Notes under the pieces: generated by a model
The model's input: the letters and a program-made list of their open reading frames with translations, nothing else
Database searches by the model: none
Told to the model about the DNA's origin: nothing
In this document: in pieces, positions 29,418 to 38,349 of the stretch
How the letters are laid out: each line of letters begins with the position of its first letter
How positions within the stretch are numbered: the first letter of the stretch is position 1
Source: Loktanella sp. 3ANDIMAR09
Lineage (GTDB): Bacteria; Pseudomonadota; Alphaproteobacteria; Rhodobacterales; Rhodobacteraceae
Assembly (NCBI RefSeq): GCF_001420005.1
Contig: NZ_LJAK01000004.1
Coordinates: 269,711 to 333,710, forward strand
DNA: 64,000 nt
Reading direction: 5' to 3'
Position numbers and translations under genes: made by a program

Positions 29418-29449
29418 GGAAAAGGCCGCGTCCTCCCAAACGCGGCCTT
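29418..29449 (-). terminator. Intrinsic terminator of carD
   Basis: Read leftward: AAGGCCGCG, ten-base loop, CGCGGCCTT followed by TTCC, located 26 bases after the carD stop codon. Confidence 0.75.
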
Positions 29450-29474
29450 CCCCCTCCCCCGGTGTGACGGGCTG

Positions 29475-29981
29475 TTAAGCCGCGCGTCCCACCAGAACCG
29501 ATCCGATCTCTTCTGCGGCAGCCTTTTCGTCGTTGCCGGCAACAACCGCGATCTCGCGCGTCAGTCGCTCCAGTGCAGCCTCATAGAGTTGCCGTTCGGA
29601 ATAGCTTTGCTCGCGCTGGTCATCCGCACGATGCAGATCACGCACCACTTCGGCAATAGCGATCAGGTCGCCCGAGTTGATTTTTTGCTCGTACTCCTGC
29701 GCGCGACGGGACCACATCGCCTTCTTGACCTTGGCCTTGCCGCGCAGCGTCTTCATCGCGTTGCTGACAACCTCCGGCGTGGACAGCGGGCGCATGCCCA
29801 CCTCTGTCGCCTTGTGGGTGGGGACCCGCAGCGTCATCTTGTCCTTTTCAAAGGCGATGACGAACAGTTCCAACTCGAATCCCGCAACTTCCTGCGTCTC
29901 GACGTTCACGATCTTGCCGACGCCATGCGCCGGGTAGACGACGAAATCGTTGGGCTGGAAATCTTTCTTCTTCTTGCTCAT
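29475..29981 (-). CDS. carD: CarD-family RNA polymerase-binding regulator
   Basis: The 168-residue protein has the N-terminal RNA-polymerase-interacting Tudor-like domain (FQPNDFVVYPAHGVGKIVNVE, VIAFEKDKMTLRVPT) and a helical C-terminal DNA-binding domain containing the conserved tryptophan in KKAMWSRRAQEYEQKINSGD. CarD stabilises open promoter complexes, notably at rRNA promoters, and is normally essential or important in alphaproteobacteria. ATG 29981 has AAAGGA upstream. A bidirectional terminator separates it from fdxA, so it probably has its own promoter between 29982 and 30087. Confidence 0.95.
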   Translation of the reverse strand: MSKKKKDFQPNDFVVYPAHGVGKIVNVETQEVAGFELELFVIAFEKDKMTLRVPTHKATEVGMRPLSTPEVVSNAMKTLRGKAKVKKAMWSRRAQEYEQKINSGDLIAIAEVVRDLHRADDQREQSYSERQLYEAALERLTREIAVVAGNDEKAAAEEIGSVLVGRAA

Positions 29982-30087
29982 GGCAGTCCTTTCCATGACC
30001 CGACGCAAACATCCCCGTCGGAAATTCCGGCGGGGCCATGCAGATAAAATGTCGGATCAAAACAGTAGCATTGCGGTGACCATACCA

Positions 30088-30120
30088 TAAAAAAGGCCCC
30101 AGCGAAAGCGGGGCCTTTTT
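30088..30120 (-). terminator. Bidirectional terminator after fdxA
   Basis: AAAAAAGGCCCC ... GGGGCCTTTTT with the short loop AGCGAAAGC; A and T runs flank both sides, so it can act in either direction. In context it ends the leftward helicase-hslR-fdxA transcript, 51 bases after the fdxA stop. Confidence 0.9.
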
Positions 30121-30170
30121 GACGGATATTCCCATGAAAACATGGGGTCGCAGTGCGAATCAGTCGCGAA

Positions 30171-30506
30171 TCACCCGCCTTCGCCGGCAGCCTCGGAAAA
30201 CAGCTCCATCTTGCCGTCCTTGCCGTCCATCTCCTCGGCACCCGGCAGCGGGTCCTTCTTGGTGATGATGACCGGCCACAGCTCGGAATACTTGCGGTTG
30301 AACTCGACCCACTTTTCCATGTCCGGCTCGGTATCGGGGCGGATGGCGTCGGCGGGGCATTCGGGTTCGCAGACGCCGCAGTCGATGCATTCATCCGGAT
30401 GGATCACCAGCATGTTCTCGCCCTCGTAGAAACAATCGACAGGGCACACCTCGACGCAGTCGGTGTATTTGCAGGCAATGCAGTTGTCATTGACGATATA
30501 GGTCAT
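30171..30506 (-). CDS. fdxA: 7Fe ferredoxin (FdxA)
   Basis: A 111-residue electron carrier with one [3Fe-4S] and one [4Fe-4S] cluster: [19 protein letters not shown] has the first set and [16 protein letters not shown] the second. The C-terminal extension after residue 60 is typical of the Azotobacter-type FdI/FdxA group. Partners are unknown. It follows hslR leftward with a 50-base gap. Confidence 0.96.
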   Translation of the reverse strand: MTYIVNDNCIACKYTDCVEVCPVDCFYEGENMLVIHPDECIDCGVCEPECPADAIRPDTEPDMEKWVEFNRKYSELWPVIITKKDPLPGAEEMDGKDGKMELFSEAAGEGG

Positions 30507-30556
30507 GCGGTATCACTCAGAATTTGGTTGAAAACTCACTAGGACAGTCGGTTTGG

Positions 30557-30931
30557 TCATTCAAGCGGGAATGGCCCCTTGGTCGTCATGTCGCGGCGGT
30601 CCTTGCCGGTCGGGCGCCCCTTGCCTTCGTATTTCGGGGCCGGCGGGCGCGCGACGCGTTCGGGCGACATGTCGTCATAGAGCGCCTGCGCCTCTGGTGC
30701 CGGACCACGCCTGACACCGCAGCCCAGAATTTTCACGACCCGGACCGCATCACCCTGCACGAAGGTCAGCACGTTTCCCGGTCCTACGCTGCGGGCTGGT
30801 TTCGACACGGGCGTGCCGTCGACCCGCACCTTGCCCCCCGACACGACCCCGGCGGCCAGGCTGCGCGATTTGAAAAACCGCGCATGCCATAGCCATTTGT
30901 CCAGCCGGATCGTGTCGCCAGCCGTGCTCAC
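30557..30931 (-). CDS. hslR: S4-domain RNA-binding protein, Hsp15 type
   Basis: The 124-residue protein has an S4 domain (IRLDKWLWHARFFKSRSLA and VRVDGTPVSKPARSVGPGN) and a basic tail. Hsp15 rescues stalled 50S subunits carrying peptidyl-tRNA. The start is a GTG overlapping the helicase stop (GTGA), so the two are translationally coupled. Confidence 0.9.
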   Translation of the reverse strand: MSTAGDTIRLDKWLWHARFFKSRSLAAGVVSGGKVRVDGTPVSKPARSVGPGNVLTFVQGDAVRVVKILGCGVRRGPAPEAQALYDDMSPERVARPPAPKYEGKGRPTGKDRRDMTTKGPFPLE

Positions 30932-33699
30932 TCAGGCTTGAACCCCGAAAGCGCTGCAGCAAAGGGATTGTCCGGGTCGATCTTCTTTTCCGGACGCTTG
31001 GGCTTTGCAGCAAAACTCTGCGGCTTTTCGCTTGGCGGCTTGCCCTTGCCTTTTGGCTTGCCCCGACCTTTGCCGGCCGGTTTGTCGCCGCGCGGCCTGC
31101 CGCCCGCCGGTTTGCCCTGCTGTCGTGCCGCGCGCCCACCCCAGGTAAAGGTATAGAATGTTTCCATGTCCGGCGCTGCGGGTTCTGCGGGTTCTGCCGT
31201 CTCGACGATGCCGGTCGCGGCGTCACCGATCGCATCGCCCTGTGGCGCGGCATCAGTCGCGGCAGTCTCGCCTTCTGTCGCATCGGGGGTCGCATCCTTT
31301 GCAGGCTCTTCCGCCTTTGGTGCCTTGACCTTGGCGCGTTCGCCCGGTTCCGCCTTGTAACCAAGACCCGTCATCAGGTTGGCGAATTGCACCAGCGTCA
31401 TGCCGGTGATCGACAGCATATCCGCAGTGGCCTCGAACCCGCCACGCGAATCGCGGTCGCGCAGCATGTCGGCCAGCCGTTCCAGCATGTCGATGCGGAT
31501 CGCGCGTTCGCCCGCAGCGCGGTAACCCGCCATCGTGTAATAGCCCTGCGGCACGCCCGCAGCAGCAGGCACGGTCACCAGACCGGGTGGCGGGCTTTCG
31601 GGGAATTCCGACAGATCGTTGTGCAGCGCCCACAAGACCAGACGCAGACGCGTCGGCGCAGGTTTCAGCAGCAGCGGCATGAAAATAGTGAATTGCCCGA
31701 ACCGGATGCCGTGCTTGCGCAACGCGCCGCGCGCGTCCTGATCCAGCGCCTTGACCTCGTCGGCCACCTCACCACGGGTGATGATGCCGAAATGTTCGAC
31801 CAGACGGTAGGCAAATCCCTTGGCAGACCCGGTCAGCGCCGCGTCGTTCGCCAGCGTCAGCAGCGGTTCCATCGTCGCGGCCACCTTGCGGTCGATGAAA
31901 TGCTGCAACCGGCGTTGCACCTTGGCGGCCACGTCCGCCCCGGCCTCGTCATCGACGAACACGGTGACTGACGGTTTCAGCGGATCCGACCCTTTGGACA
32001 GTTTGCCCACGGCCTGATCGCCCCACATCAACCCACCCTGTTCGGTAAAATCGATCTCGGTGTCGGGTGCGTTGTAAAACCGGTCGGCACGCAGATGAAA
32101 CTGCGGTGCAAGGGCGGCCACACTGGCCTGCCGCAGGGTTTTCGCCTCGTCGGGCGACCCTGCCTTGTCCATGCGAAACCGAAAGCCTTCCAGCTTGCCG
32201 ATGAATTCGCCTTCTACCGTTACTTCGCCCTGGTCGTTCACGTCAGCCACAAGGCTCTCCTTTTGTTTGAGCCGGCGCAGCAAGACACTGGTGCGCCGGT
32301 CCACAAATCTTTGCGTCAGCGCGCCATGCAGCGCATCCGACAGTCGGTCTTCTACAGCGCGGGTTGCATCGCGCCAATGGTTTTCATCCCGCAGCCAGCC
32401 CTTGCGTTGCGCCACATAGGTCCAAGTGCGGATATAGGCCAGCCGTTTGGACAGCGTGTCGATATCCCCGTCATCCCGGTCGATCCGCGCCACCTGAAGC
32501 GCGAACCAGTTCTCGTCCACATGCCCGCTTTGATGCAGATCGGTGAAAATCCGCGTCAGCAGGCTGGCATGTTCCCCGCGACTGATACCGCGAAAATCGG
32601 GAATCCGGCACACGTCCCACAACAGCCGCACGGACGGGCCGTCGTGCGCGCGCGCCGTGATCAGGCCGTCCTGGCTCAAGGCACGCAGGGCCGCCAGATC
32701 ATCGCTTTCGCGCACACGGGTCAGCCAGTCGTCCTGCGTATGGTGCTCCAGCGTTTGTAACAGGCGTTTGACCGATCCGAATTGCAGGTCACTGTTGCGC
32801 CACATCAGCTTTTTCACCGGCTGGAACCTGTGGGTCGTGATCTGCTCAATCGTCCCGTCATCCAGTTCCGACGCCTCGCCGGTGACGCCGAACGTCCCGC
32901 TGGCGGTATGTCGCCCTGCCCGCCCCGCAATCTGCGCCAACTCCTCGGGTCGCAGTTCGCGCATCCGCGTGCCGTCGAATTTCGATGTCGCGGAAAAGGC
33001 CACGTGTTTGACGTCCAGGTTCAGCCCCATCCCGATGGCATCGGTCGCCACCAGGTAATCGACATCACCGTTTTGATACATCTCGACCTGCGCATTGCGG
33101 GTGCGGGGCGAAAGCGCCCCCATGACGACGGCAGCGCCACCCTTTTGGCGACGCAGCAGTTCGGCAATCGCATAGACATTTTCAACCGAAAACCCGACGA
33201 TGGCCGACCGTGCAGGCATCCGGCTTAGCTTTTTCGAACCTGTGTGGGTCAGCGTGCTGAACCGCTCGCGGTGGATGAATTCGACGCCCGGCACCAGCGC
33301 GTTGATCGCCCCCCGGATCGTCTCCGCCCCCATGAACAGGGTTTCCTTCAGCCCGCGCGCATGCAGCAGACGGTCGGTAAAGATATGGCCCCGTTCGGGA
33401 TCGGCACAGAGCTGGATTTCATCGACGGCCAGAAAATCGCAGCCCATGCCGGTGGGCATCGCCTCGACCGTGCAGACCCAATAGGCCGCCCGCGGCGGCA
33501 CGATGCGCTCCTCGCCCGTGACCAGTGCCACCACCCCCGGCCCGCGCGCGCGCACCAGCCTGTCATAGACCTCGCGCGCCAGCAGGCGCAGCGGCAGCCC
33601 GATCACACCCGTCCGGTGCCCCAGCATCCGGTCAATCGCAAGATGCGTCTTGCCGGTGTTCGTCGGCCCCAAAACGGCCGTGATACGTGAGGGTTGCAT
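30928..33699 (-). CDS. Suv3-like ATP-dependent RNA/DNA helicase
   Basis: A 923-residue superfamily 2 helicase. Walker A is GPTNTGKTH (10-18), motif II is DEIQ, and motifs V-VI are VATDAIGMGLNLDVKHVAFSA and QIAGRAGRH. The DEIQ box and overall order match the mitochondrial/bacterial Suv3 (SUPV3L1) group. A long uncharacterised region (about 330-760) follows, then a C-terminal tail (from about 800) rich in Glu/Ala/Thr/Pro and finally Lys/Gly/Pro, likely disordered and nucleic-acid binding. It lies 24 bases after the TPR gene and overlaps hslR, so an RNA-maintenance operon is likely. Confidence 0.88.
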   Translation of the reverse strand: MQPSRITAVLGPTNTGKTHLAIDRMLGHRTGVIGLPLRLLAREVYDRLVRARGPGVVALVTGEERIVPPRAAYWVCTVEAMPTGMGCDFLAVDEIQLCADPERGHIFTDRLLHARGLKETLFMGAETIRGAINALVPGVEFIHRERFSTLTHTGSKKLSRMPARSAIVGFSVENVYAIAELLRRQKGGAAVVMGALSPRTRNAQVEMYQNGDVDYLVATDAIGMGLNLDVKHVAFSATSKFDGTRMRELRPEELAQIAGRAGRHTASGTFGVTGEASELDDGTIEQITTHRFQPVKKLMWRNSDLQFGSVKRLLQTLEHHTQDDWLTRVRESDDLAALRALSQDGLITARAHDGPSVRLLWDVCRIPDFRGISRGEHASLLTRIFTDLHQSGHVDENWFALQVARIDRDDGDIDTLSKRLAYIRTWTYVAQRKGWLRDENHWRDATRAVEDRLSDALHGALTQRFVDRRTSVLLRRLKQKESLVADVNDQGEVTVEGEFIGKLEGFRFRMDKAGSPDEAKTLRQASVAALAPQFHLRADRFYNAPDTEIDFTEQGGLMWGDQAVGKLSKGSDPLKPSVTVFVDDEAGADVAAKVQRRLQHFIDRKVAATMEPLLTLANDAALTGSAKGFAYRLVEHFGIITRGEVADEVKALDQDARGALRKHGIRFGQFTIFMPLLLKPAPTRLRLVLWALHNDLSEFPESPPPGLVTVPAAAGVPQGYYTMAGYRAAGERAIRIDMLERLADMLRDRDSRGGFEATADMLSITGMTLVQFANLMTGLGYKAEPGERAKVKAPKAEEPAKDATPDATEGETAATDAAPQGDAIGDAATGIVETAEPAEPAAPDMETFYTFTWGGRAARQQGKPAGGRPRGDKPAGKGRGKPKGKGKPPSEKPQSFAAKPKRPEKKIDPDNPFAAALSGFKPE

Positions 33700-33723
33700 G
33701 ATCGTCCCCGCAGGGGCGGCGCG

Positions 33724-34272
33724 TCACAGCGACGTGCCATCCAGTTCGACTGACAGACGGTCAATGGCCATGTCGACCCCGTCGATATGCGGGGCAATGT
33801 CACGGATTCGCTGATAGACCTCAAGCGCCTCTTGCGGACGGTCCAATTGTTGCAAGATCACCGCCAGCCCGCGCATTGCGTTGAAATGCCGCGGGTTCAG
33901 TTCCAGCGCGGTCCTCAGATCATCCAGCGCCAGCCCGATCTGGTCCTGCGCATAGAACGCCGAGGCCCGCAGGCTGTAACCTTGGGCAAAATCGGGGGCA
34001 TGGTCGATCAGCGCACTCAGGTGATCTACGGCCAGCGCAGGGTTGCCATCCGCCAGCGCATCCTCGCCCCGGCGTAGCAACAGGTCCATCGCAGGCGATC
34101 CGCTGCGCGACCATTGGGTCTCGATCTGTCCGCGGATGCCCTCCGCCTCGGACGGATCGGCCTGTGCCAGCCGGTCGAACAGTGAATCAAGCTCGGCCGT
34201 CTGGGCCGCGGCAATCCCGCACCACAAGAGTGTCGCAACGACAGAGTTGAAGAAGAGATGATGTATCGACAT
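33724..34272 (-). CDS. Periplasmic tetratricopeptide-repeat protein
   Basis: A 182-residue protein with a signal peptide (SIHHLFFNSVVATLLWCGIAAAQ) and three or more TPR units (GYSLRASAFYAQDQIGLALDDL; ELNPRHFNAMRGLAVILQQL; RPQEALEVYQRI). TPR proteins mediate protein contacts. The ATG at 34272 is chosen for the signal peptide; the upstream signal GACGGT is a weak ribosome-binding site. It is the first gene of the run leading into the helicase. Confidence 0.85.
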   Translation of the reverse strand: MSIHHLFFNSVVATLLWCGIAAAQTAELDSLFDRLAQADPSEAEGIRGQIETQWSRSGSPAMDLLLRRGEDALADGNPALAVDHLSALIDHAPDFAQGYSLRASAFYAQDQIGLALDDLRTALELNPRHFNAMRGLAVILQQLDRPQEALEVYQRIRDIAPHIDGVDMAIDRLSVELDGTSL

Positions 34273-34348
34273 ACCGTCACTGTAGTTTAAAACCAGCCCG
34301 ATACCAGTGGGCGCAGGCATCCAGCCCCCAAACCGAGGACACATTCCC

Positions 34349-34645
34349 ATGAGCGATATCGTCTCTGCCGCCGTCACCCAGTTGAACGCCAAGATGGATG
34401 GCGAATCCTTTGACGGCACCGCCAAGTTCGTGATCGAGGGCGAAGGCGCCCTGATGATCGCAGGCACCGACGTCACCGCCTGCGCCGACGACGCAGAGGC
34501 CGACGTGACCCTGACCGCCAGCCGCGACACCTTCGAGGGCATCATGACCGGCGACGAAAACCCCACGGCGGCCTTCATGACCGGCAAGCTGACCATCGAC
34601 GGCGACATGGGCAAAGCCATGGCGCTGGCCGGGGTGATTTCCTGA
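34349..34645 (+). CDS. SCP2 sterol-binding domain protein
   Basis: A 98-residue single SCP2 domain with the typical AKFVIEGEGALMIAG, TLTASRDTFEGIMTGDENPTAAFMTGKLTIDGDMGKAM. SCP2 proteins bind lipids or acyl-CoA in a hydrophobic tunnel. ATG 34349 has GAGGA upstream. The next gene starts four bases after the stop, so the two are co-transcribed and may act on the same lipid substrate. Confidence 0.92.
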   Translation: MSDIVSAAVTQLNAKMDGESFDGTAKFVIEGEGALMIAGTDVTACADDAEADVTLTASRDTFEGIMTGDENPTAAFMTGKLTIDGDMGKAMALAGVIS

Positions 34646-34649
34646 TCCG

Positions 34650-35585
34650 ATGAGATACGCGCCGCTCCATTCCGATCTTGCCGACGGCCCGGACGCCGGG
34701 GCGGCGCATTGGCTGAAAACCACAGACAACAAACAGATTCGCGTCGGCCACTGGGTGACCGGCGCAGATCGCGGCACCGTGCTGCTGTTTCCGGGCCGCA
34801 CGGAATACATCGAAAAATACGGACGCGCCGCGCGCGACCTGCGTAACCGCGGCTATGCAACCATGGTGGTAGACTGGCGTGGTCAGGGGTTGGCCGACCG
34901 ACTGACACCCCATCGCGCAACAGGTCACGTGGACCTGTTTTCCGACTATCAAAAGGACGTGGCGGCCATGCTGACGCATGCGCGCGACCTCGGCCTGCCC
35001 AAACCGTTTTATCTGATTGCCCATTCCATGGGCGGTGCCATCGGCCTGCGCGCCCTGATCGAGGGCCTGCCGGTGCGGGCCGCGATGTTCAGCGCGCCGA
35101 TGTGGGGGATTCAGATGAAACCCACGCTGCGTCCGTTCGCCTGGGGGCTGTCGTCGCTGTCGCGCAAGATGAACTTCGACACCGCCATGGCACCGGGCCA
35201 AAAGGTCGAAAACTACATCGAGCGCATGGCCTTCGAGGCGAACGAGCTGACGTCCGACCGCGAGATGTTCGACTACATGCTGAACCAGATCAGCGCTGAA
35301 CCCGACCTGTCGCTGGGCGGACCTTCCTTGCGCTGGCTGAACGAGGCGCTGACCGAATGCCGCAACCTTGCGCGGCTGACCTCGCCACGCACACCTTGCG
35401 TGACCTTCCTCGGCACGGCTGAAACCATCGTCGATGCGCACCGTATCCGCGCGCGCATGGCCAAATGGCCCGGCGGCACGCTGGACATCGTCGAGGGCGG
35501 CAAACACGAGGTCATGATGGAGGACGCGCAGACCCGTGCGCGCGTGTTCGACACCGCCTGCGCGCTGTTCGACGCCAACACCTGA
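34650..35585 (+). CDS. Alpha/beta hydrolase, lysophospholipase type
   Basis: A 311-residue monoacylglycerol-lipase/lysophospholipase L2-like protein. The nucleophile elbow is AHSMGGAIG, the acid is probably in ETIVDAHRIR and the histidine in EGGKHEVMME; the oxyanion-side segment is LLFPGRTEYIEKYG and DWRGQGLAD. No signal peptide is visible, so it is cytoplasmic. It directly follows the SCP2 gene. Confidence 0.9.
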   Translation: MRYAPLHSDLADGPDAGAAHWLKTTDNKQIRVGHWVTGADRGTVLLFPGRTEYIEKYGRAARDLRNRGYATMVVDWRGQGLADRLTPHRATGHVDLFSDYQKDVAAMLTHARDLGLPKPFYLIAHSMGGAIGLRALIEGLPVRAAMFSAPMWGIQMKPTLRPFAWGLSSLSRKMNFDTAMAPGQKVENYIERMAFEANELTSDREMFDYMLNQISAEPDLSLGGPSLRWLNEALTECRNLARLTSPRTPCVTFLGTAETIVDAHRIRARMAKWPGGTLDIVEGGKHEVMMEDAQTRARVFDTACALFDANT

Positions 35586-35617
35586 CGCAGGCGCTGCGGC
35601 AATGCCGCCCGCGTCGC

Positions 35618-35649
35618 ATCATCTTGCCCCAAATACTCCCGCCGGAGGC
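35618..35649. repeat. Dispersed intergenic element, copy 2
   Basis: ATCATCTTGC CCCAA ATACTCCCGCCGGAGGC, the same core as at 29296-29327 and 43489-43521, located between the hydrolase gene and the exonuclease gene. Confidence 0.8.
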
Positions 35650-35737
35650 GCCCGCCCTCACAGCCCGCCTATCCGCCTGTCAGGATAAAATCCGACTGCC
35701 ATCTCGTCACCCGGCCCTACGGCCCTAACTGATCGCC

Positions 35738-36760
35738 ATGGCTGACGTTCTGACCTTTACCGACCGGGGCATCTACTGCCCGGCGGGTGATTTCTACATC
35801 GACCCGTGGCGGCCCGTGGACCGGGCACTGATCACGCATGGCCACGCTGATCATTCACGCTGGGGGATGCGGTCCTATCTCGCGACCGAGGCGGCGGCCC
35901 CCGTCATCCGCCACCGTCTTGGCGACATCAAACTCGAGACCATCCGCTACGGCGAAACACGCCAGCTCGGCAGTGCGACCGTGTCATTCCACCCCGCAGG
36001 CCATGTGCCCGGCTCCGCACAAATCAGGGTGGCGGTCGGCGGTCAGGTCTGGGTCGCCTCGGGGGATTATAAAACTGTGGCGGACGGGCTGTCCGAACCC
36101 TTCGAACCCGTCCCCTGCCACGCGTTCATCACGGAATGCACCTTTGGCCTGCCCGTGTTCAAATGGACGGCCGAGGCCGCGCTGGCCCGCCAGATGAACG
36201 ACTGGTGGGCCACCAACGCCGCCGCCGGACGCACCTCGATCCTTGGGGCCTATGCCCTGGGCAAGGCACAGCGCCTGCTGACCTCCGTCGACGCGCAAAT
36301 TGGACCGATCCTGACCCACGGTGCGGTCGAAAACACCAACGCCGTGCTGCGCGCCCAAGGGATCAGCCTGCCCGACACGATCCGCGTGACACCCGATCTG
36401 AAAATCACCGACCACCCCGGTGCCCTGGTCATCGCCACGCCCAGCGCCATGGGCGGCACATGGGGACGCCGCTTCGGCCCATCCTCCAGCGCCTTTGCAT
36501 CGGGCTGGATGGCCCTGCGCGGGGTGCGCCGCAGACGCGCCGGCGACCGCGGCTTCATCGTGTCCGACCATGCTGACTGGGCTGGCCTGAATGCCGCGAT
36601 CAAGGAAACGGGTGCCACACGCATCTTTACCACCCATGGCTACACCTCTGCGTTCCAGAAATACCTGTCCGAACAGGGCTATGACGCCCATGTCGTCAGC
36701 ACCGAATATGAGGGCGAAAGCCTCGATGGCGGCGACGAACCGGTGGTCGAGGACGCATGA
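35738..36760 (+). CDS. Ligase-associated DNA exonuclease (metallo-beta-lactamase fold)
   Basis: The 340-residue protein has the metal site THGHADHSRWG, AGHVPGSAQI, and the beta-CASP region ending in VSDHADWAGL and TTHGYTSAF. This is the exonuclease of the bacterial ligase-associated repair set (YSH1/SNM1-like). Its stop overlaps the ligase start (ATGA), a strong functional link. The usual third and fourth members, an Lhr-type helicase and a PdeM-type phosphoesterase, are not adjacent. Confidence 0.93.
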   Translation: MADVLTFTDRGIYCPAGDFYIDPWRPVDRALITHGHADHSRWGMRSYLATEAAAPVIRHRLGDIKLETIRYGETRQLGSATVSFHPAGHVPGSAQIRVAVGGQVWVASGDYKTVADGLSEPFEPVPCHAFITECTFGLPVFKWTAEAALARQMNDWWATNAAAGRTSILGAYALGKAQRLLTSVDAQIGPILTHGAVENTNAVLRAQGISLPDTIRVTPDLKITDHPGALVIATPSAMGGTWGRRFGPSSSAFASGWMALRGVRRRRAGDRGFIVSDHADWAGLNAAIKETGATRIFTTHGYTSAFQKYLSEQGYDAHVVSTEYEGESLDGGDEPVVEDA

Positions 36761-38346
36761 AGGATTTTGCAGCCCTCTTTACCCGCGTGGACGAGTCGAC
36801 CAAGACCACGGTCAAGGTCGCAGCCTTGGCCGATTATTTCCGCACCGCCCCGGATGATGACAAGCTCTGGACCATCGCACTGTTTTCGGGCCGCCGTCCC
36901 AAGCGCCTGATCACCGCCGCCCGCCTGCGCGAATGGGCCGCCGAACGCGCGAACCTGCCCCTGTGGCTGTTCGAGGAATCCTATTCCATCGTCGGCGATC
37001 TGGCCGAAACCATCGCGCTGATCCTGCCCGACCCGTCCAGTACCGCCGACCACAGCCTGACCCATTGGATCAACGAACTCGCCCGCCTGTCCGGCCTGGA
37101 CGATGACGCGCGCAAGGCGGGCATCCTTGCAGCCTGGGACAGCCTGCCCACCACCCAGCGGTTCTTGTTCACCAAATTGCTGACGGGTGGTTTCCGCATC
37201 GGGGTCAGCCAGAAACTGATGACCCGCGCACTGGCACAGGCCACCGGCCAGGACGAGGCGGAACTGACCCACAAGCTGATGGGCAACTGGACGCCGCAAA
37301 CCACCACATGGCACAACCTGATCGAGGCGCACGACCCCACCGCCGACCTGTCGCGCCCCTATCCGTTCTACCTCGCCTACGGGCTCGAGGATCTGGATGA
37401 CCTCGGTCCCGCATCCGACTGGAACGCCGAATGGAAATGGGACGGCATCCGCGGCCAGTTCATCATCCGCGCGGGCGACCATCACCTGTGGTCGCGCGGC
37501 GAGGATCTGATGACGGACCGATTTCCCGAACTGGCCCAGCTCAAGGATTATCTGCCCGACGGCACCGTGATTGATGGCGAGGTGCTGGCCTTTCGCAACG
37601 AGGCCCCCCTGTCGTTCAACGCCCTGCAGTCGCGCATCGGGCGCAAGACCGTCCCGAAAAAGCTGCTGACCGAGGCCCCCGTGATCCTGATGGCCTATGA
37701 TCTGCTCGAGGACGCAGGCAACGACATCCGGGCACAGCCCTTTGCCGATCGCCGCGCGCGGCTGGCCCAGATCGTGGACGACGTGCCGGACAGCGCGCCG
37801 CTGCGCCTGTCGCCAGCCGTCGATTTCGCCGACTGGAATACGCTGACCGCCCTGCGCGAAACCTCCCGCGACCGCAACGCCGAAGGCTTCATGCTCAAAC
37901 GTCTCGACAGCCCCTATCTGTCAGGCCGCAAAAAGGGCGACTGGTGGAAATGGAAGGTCGATCCCCTGACCATCGACGCGGTGATGATCTACGCGCAGGC
38001 CGGATCGGGGCGCCGTGCCAACCTGTTCACGGATTACACTTTTGCGGTTTGGCAAGGGAATGATCTGGTGCCGTTCACCAAGGCGTATTCCGGCCTAACT
38101 GACGCAGAGTTTCGGCAAATCACCGCTTGGGTGCGCAAAAACACGCTTCAAAAATTCGGGCCGGTCCGGCAGGTAAAACCCGAGCACGTGTTCGAACTGG
38201 CGTTCGAGGGCATTCAAGCCAGCCCGCGTCACAAATCCGGCGTGGCGCTGCGATTTCCGCGGATGCTGCGCTGGCGGCACGACAAACCCACGTCCGAGGC
38301 GAACACCCTCGACGATTTGAAAGAGATGCTGGACACCTACGGATGA
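36757..38346 (+). CDS. ATP-dependent DNA ligase
   Basis: A 529-residue ATP-dependent ligase with an N-terminal helical DNA-binding domain (about 1-200), the adenylation domain with the nucleotidyl lysine in EWKWDGIRGQF (Lys at about 227), DGEVLAF, GFMLKRLDSPYLSGRKKGDWWKWK, and an OB domain to the C-terminus. These enzymes supplement NAD-dependent LigA in DNA repair. It is coupled with the upstream exonuclease and is followed three bases after its stop by the EEP gene. Confidence 0.95.
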   Translation: MKDFAALFTRVDESTKTTVKVAALADYFRTAPDDDKLWTIALFSGRRPKRLITAARLREWAAERANLPLWLFEESYSIVGDLAETIALILPDPSSTADHSLTHWINELARLSGLDDDARKAGILAAWDSLPTTQRFLFTKLLTGGFRIGVSQKLMTRALAQATGQDEAELTHKLMGNWTPQTTTWHNLIEAHDPTADLSRPYPFYLAYGLEDLDDLGPASDWNAEWKWDGIRGQFIIRAGDHHLWSRGEDLMTDRFPELAQLKDYLPDGTVIDGEVLAFRNEAPLSFNALQSRIGRKTVPKKLLTEAPVILMAYDLLEDAGNDIRAQPFADRRARLAQIVDDVPDSAPLRLSPAVDFADWNTLTALRETSRDRNAEGFMLKRLDSPYLSGRKKGDWWKWKVDPLTIDAVMIYAQAGSGRRANLFTDYTFAVWQGNDLVPFTKAYSGLTDAEFRQITAWVRKNTLQKFGPVRQVKPEHVFELAFEGIQASPRHKSGVALRFPRMLRWRHDKPTSEANTLDDLKEMLDTYG

Positions 38347-38349
38347 TGC

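Noticed and set aside
34277..34810. Leftward frame over the SCP2 gene
   Set aside because: The SCP2 domain on the forward strand is clear and has a ribosome-binding site; the reverse frame is its shadow.
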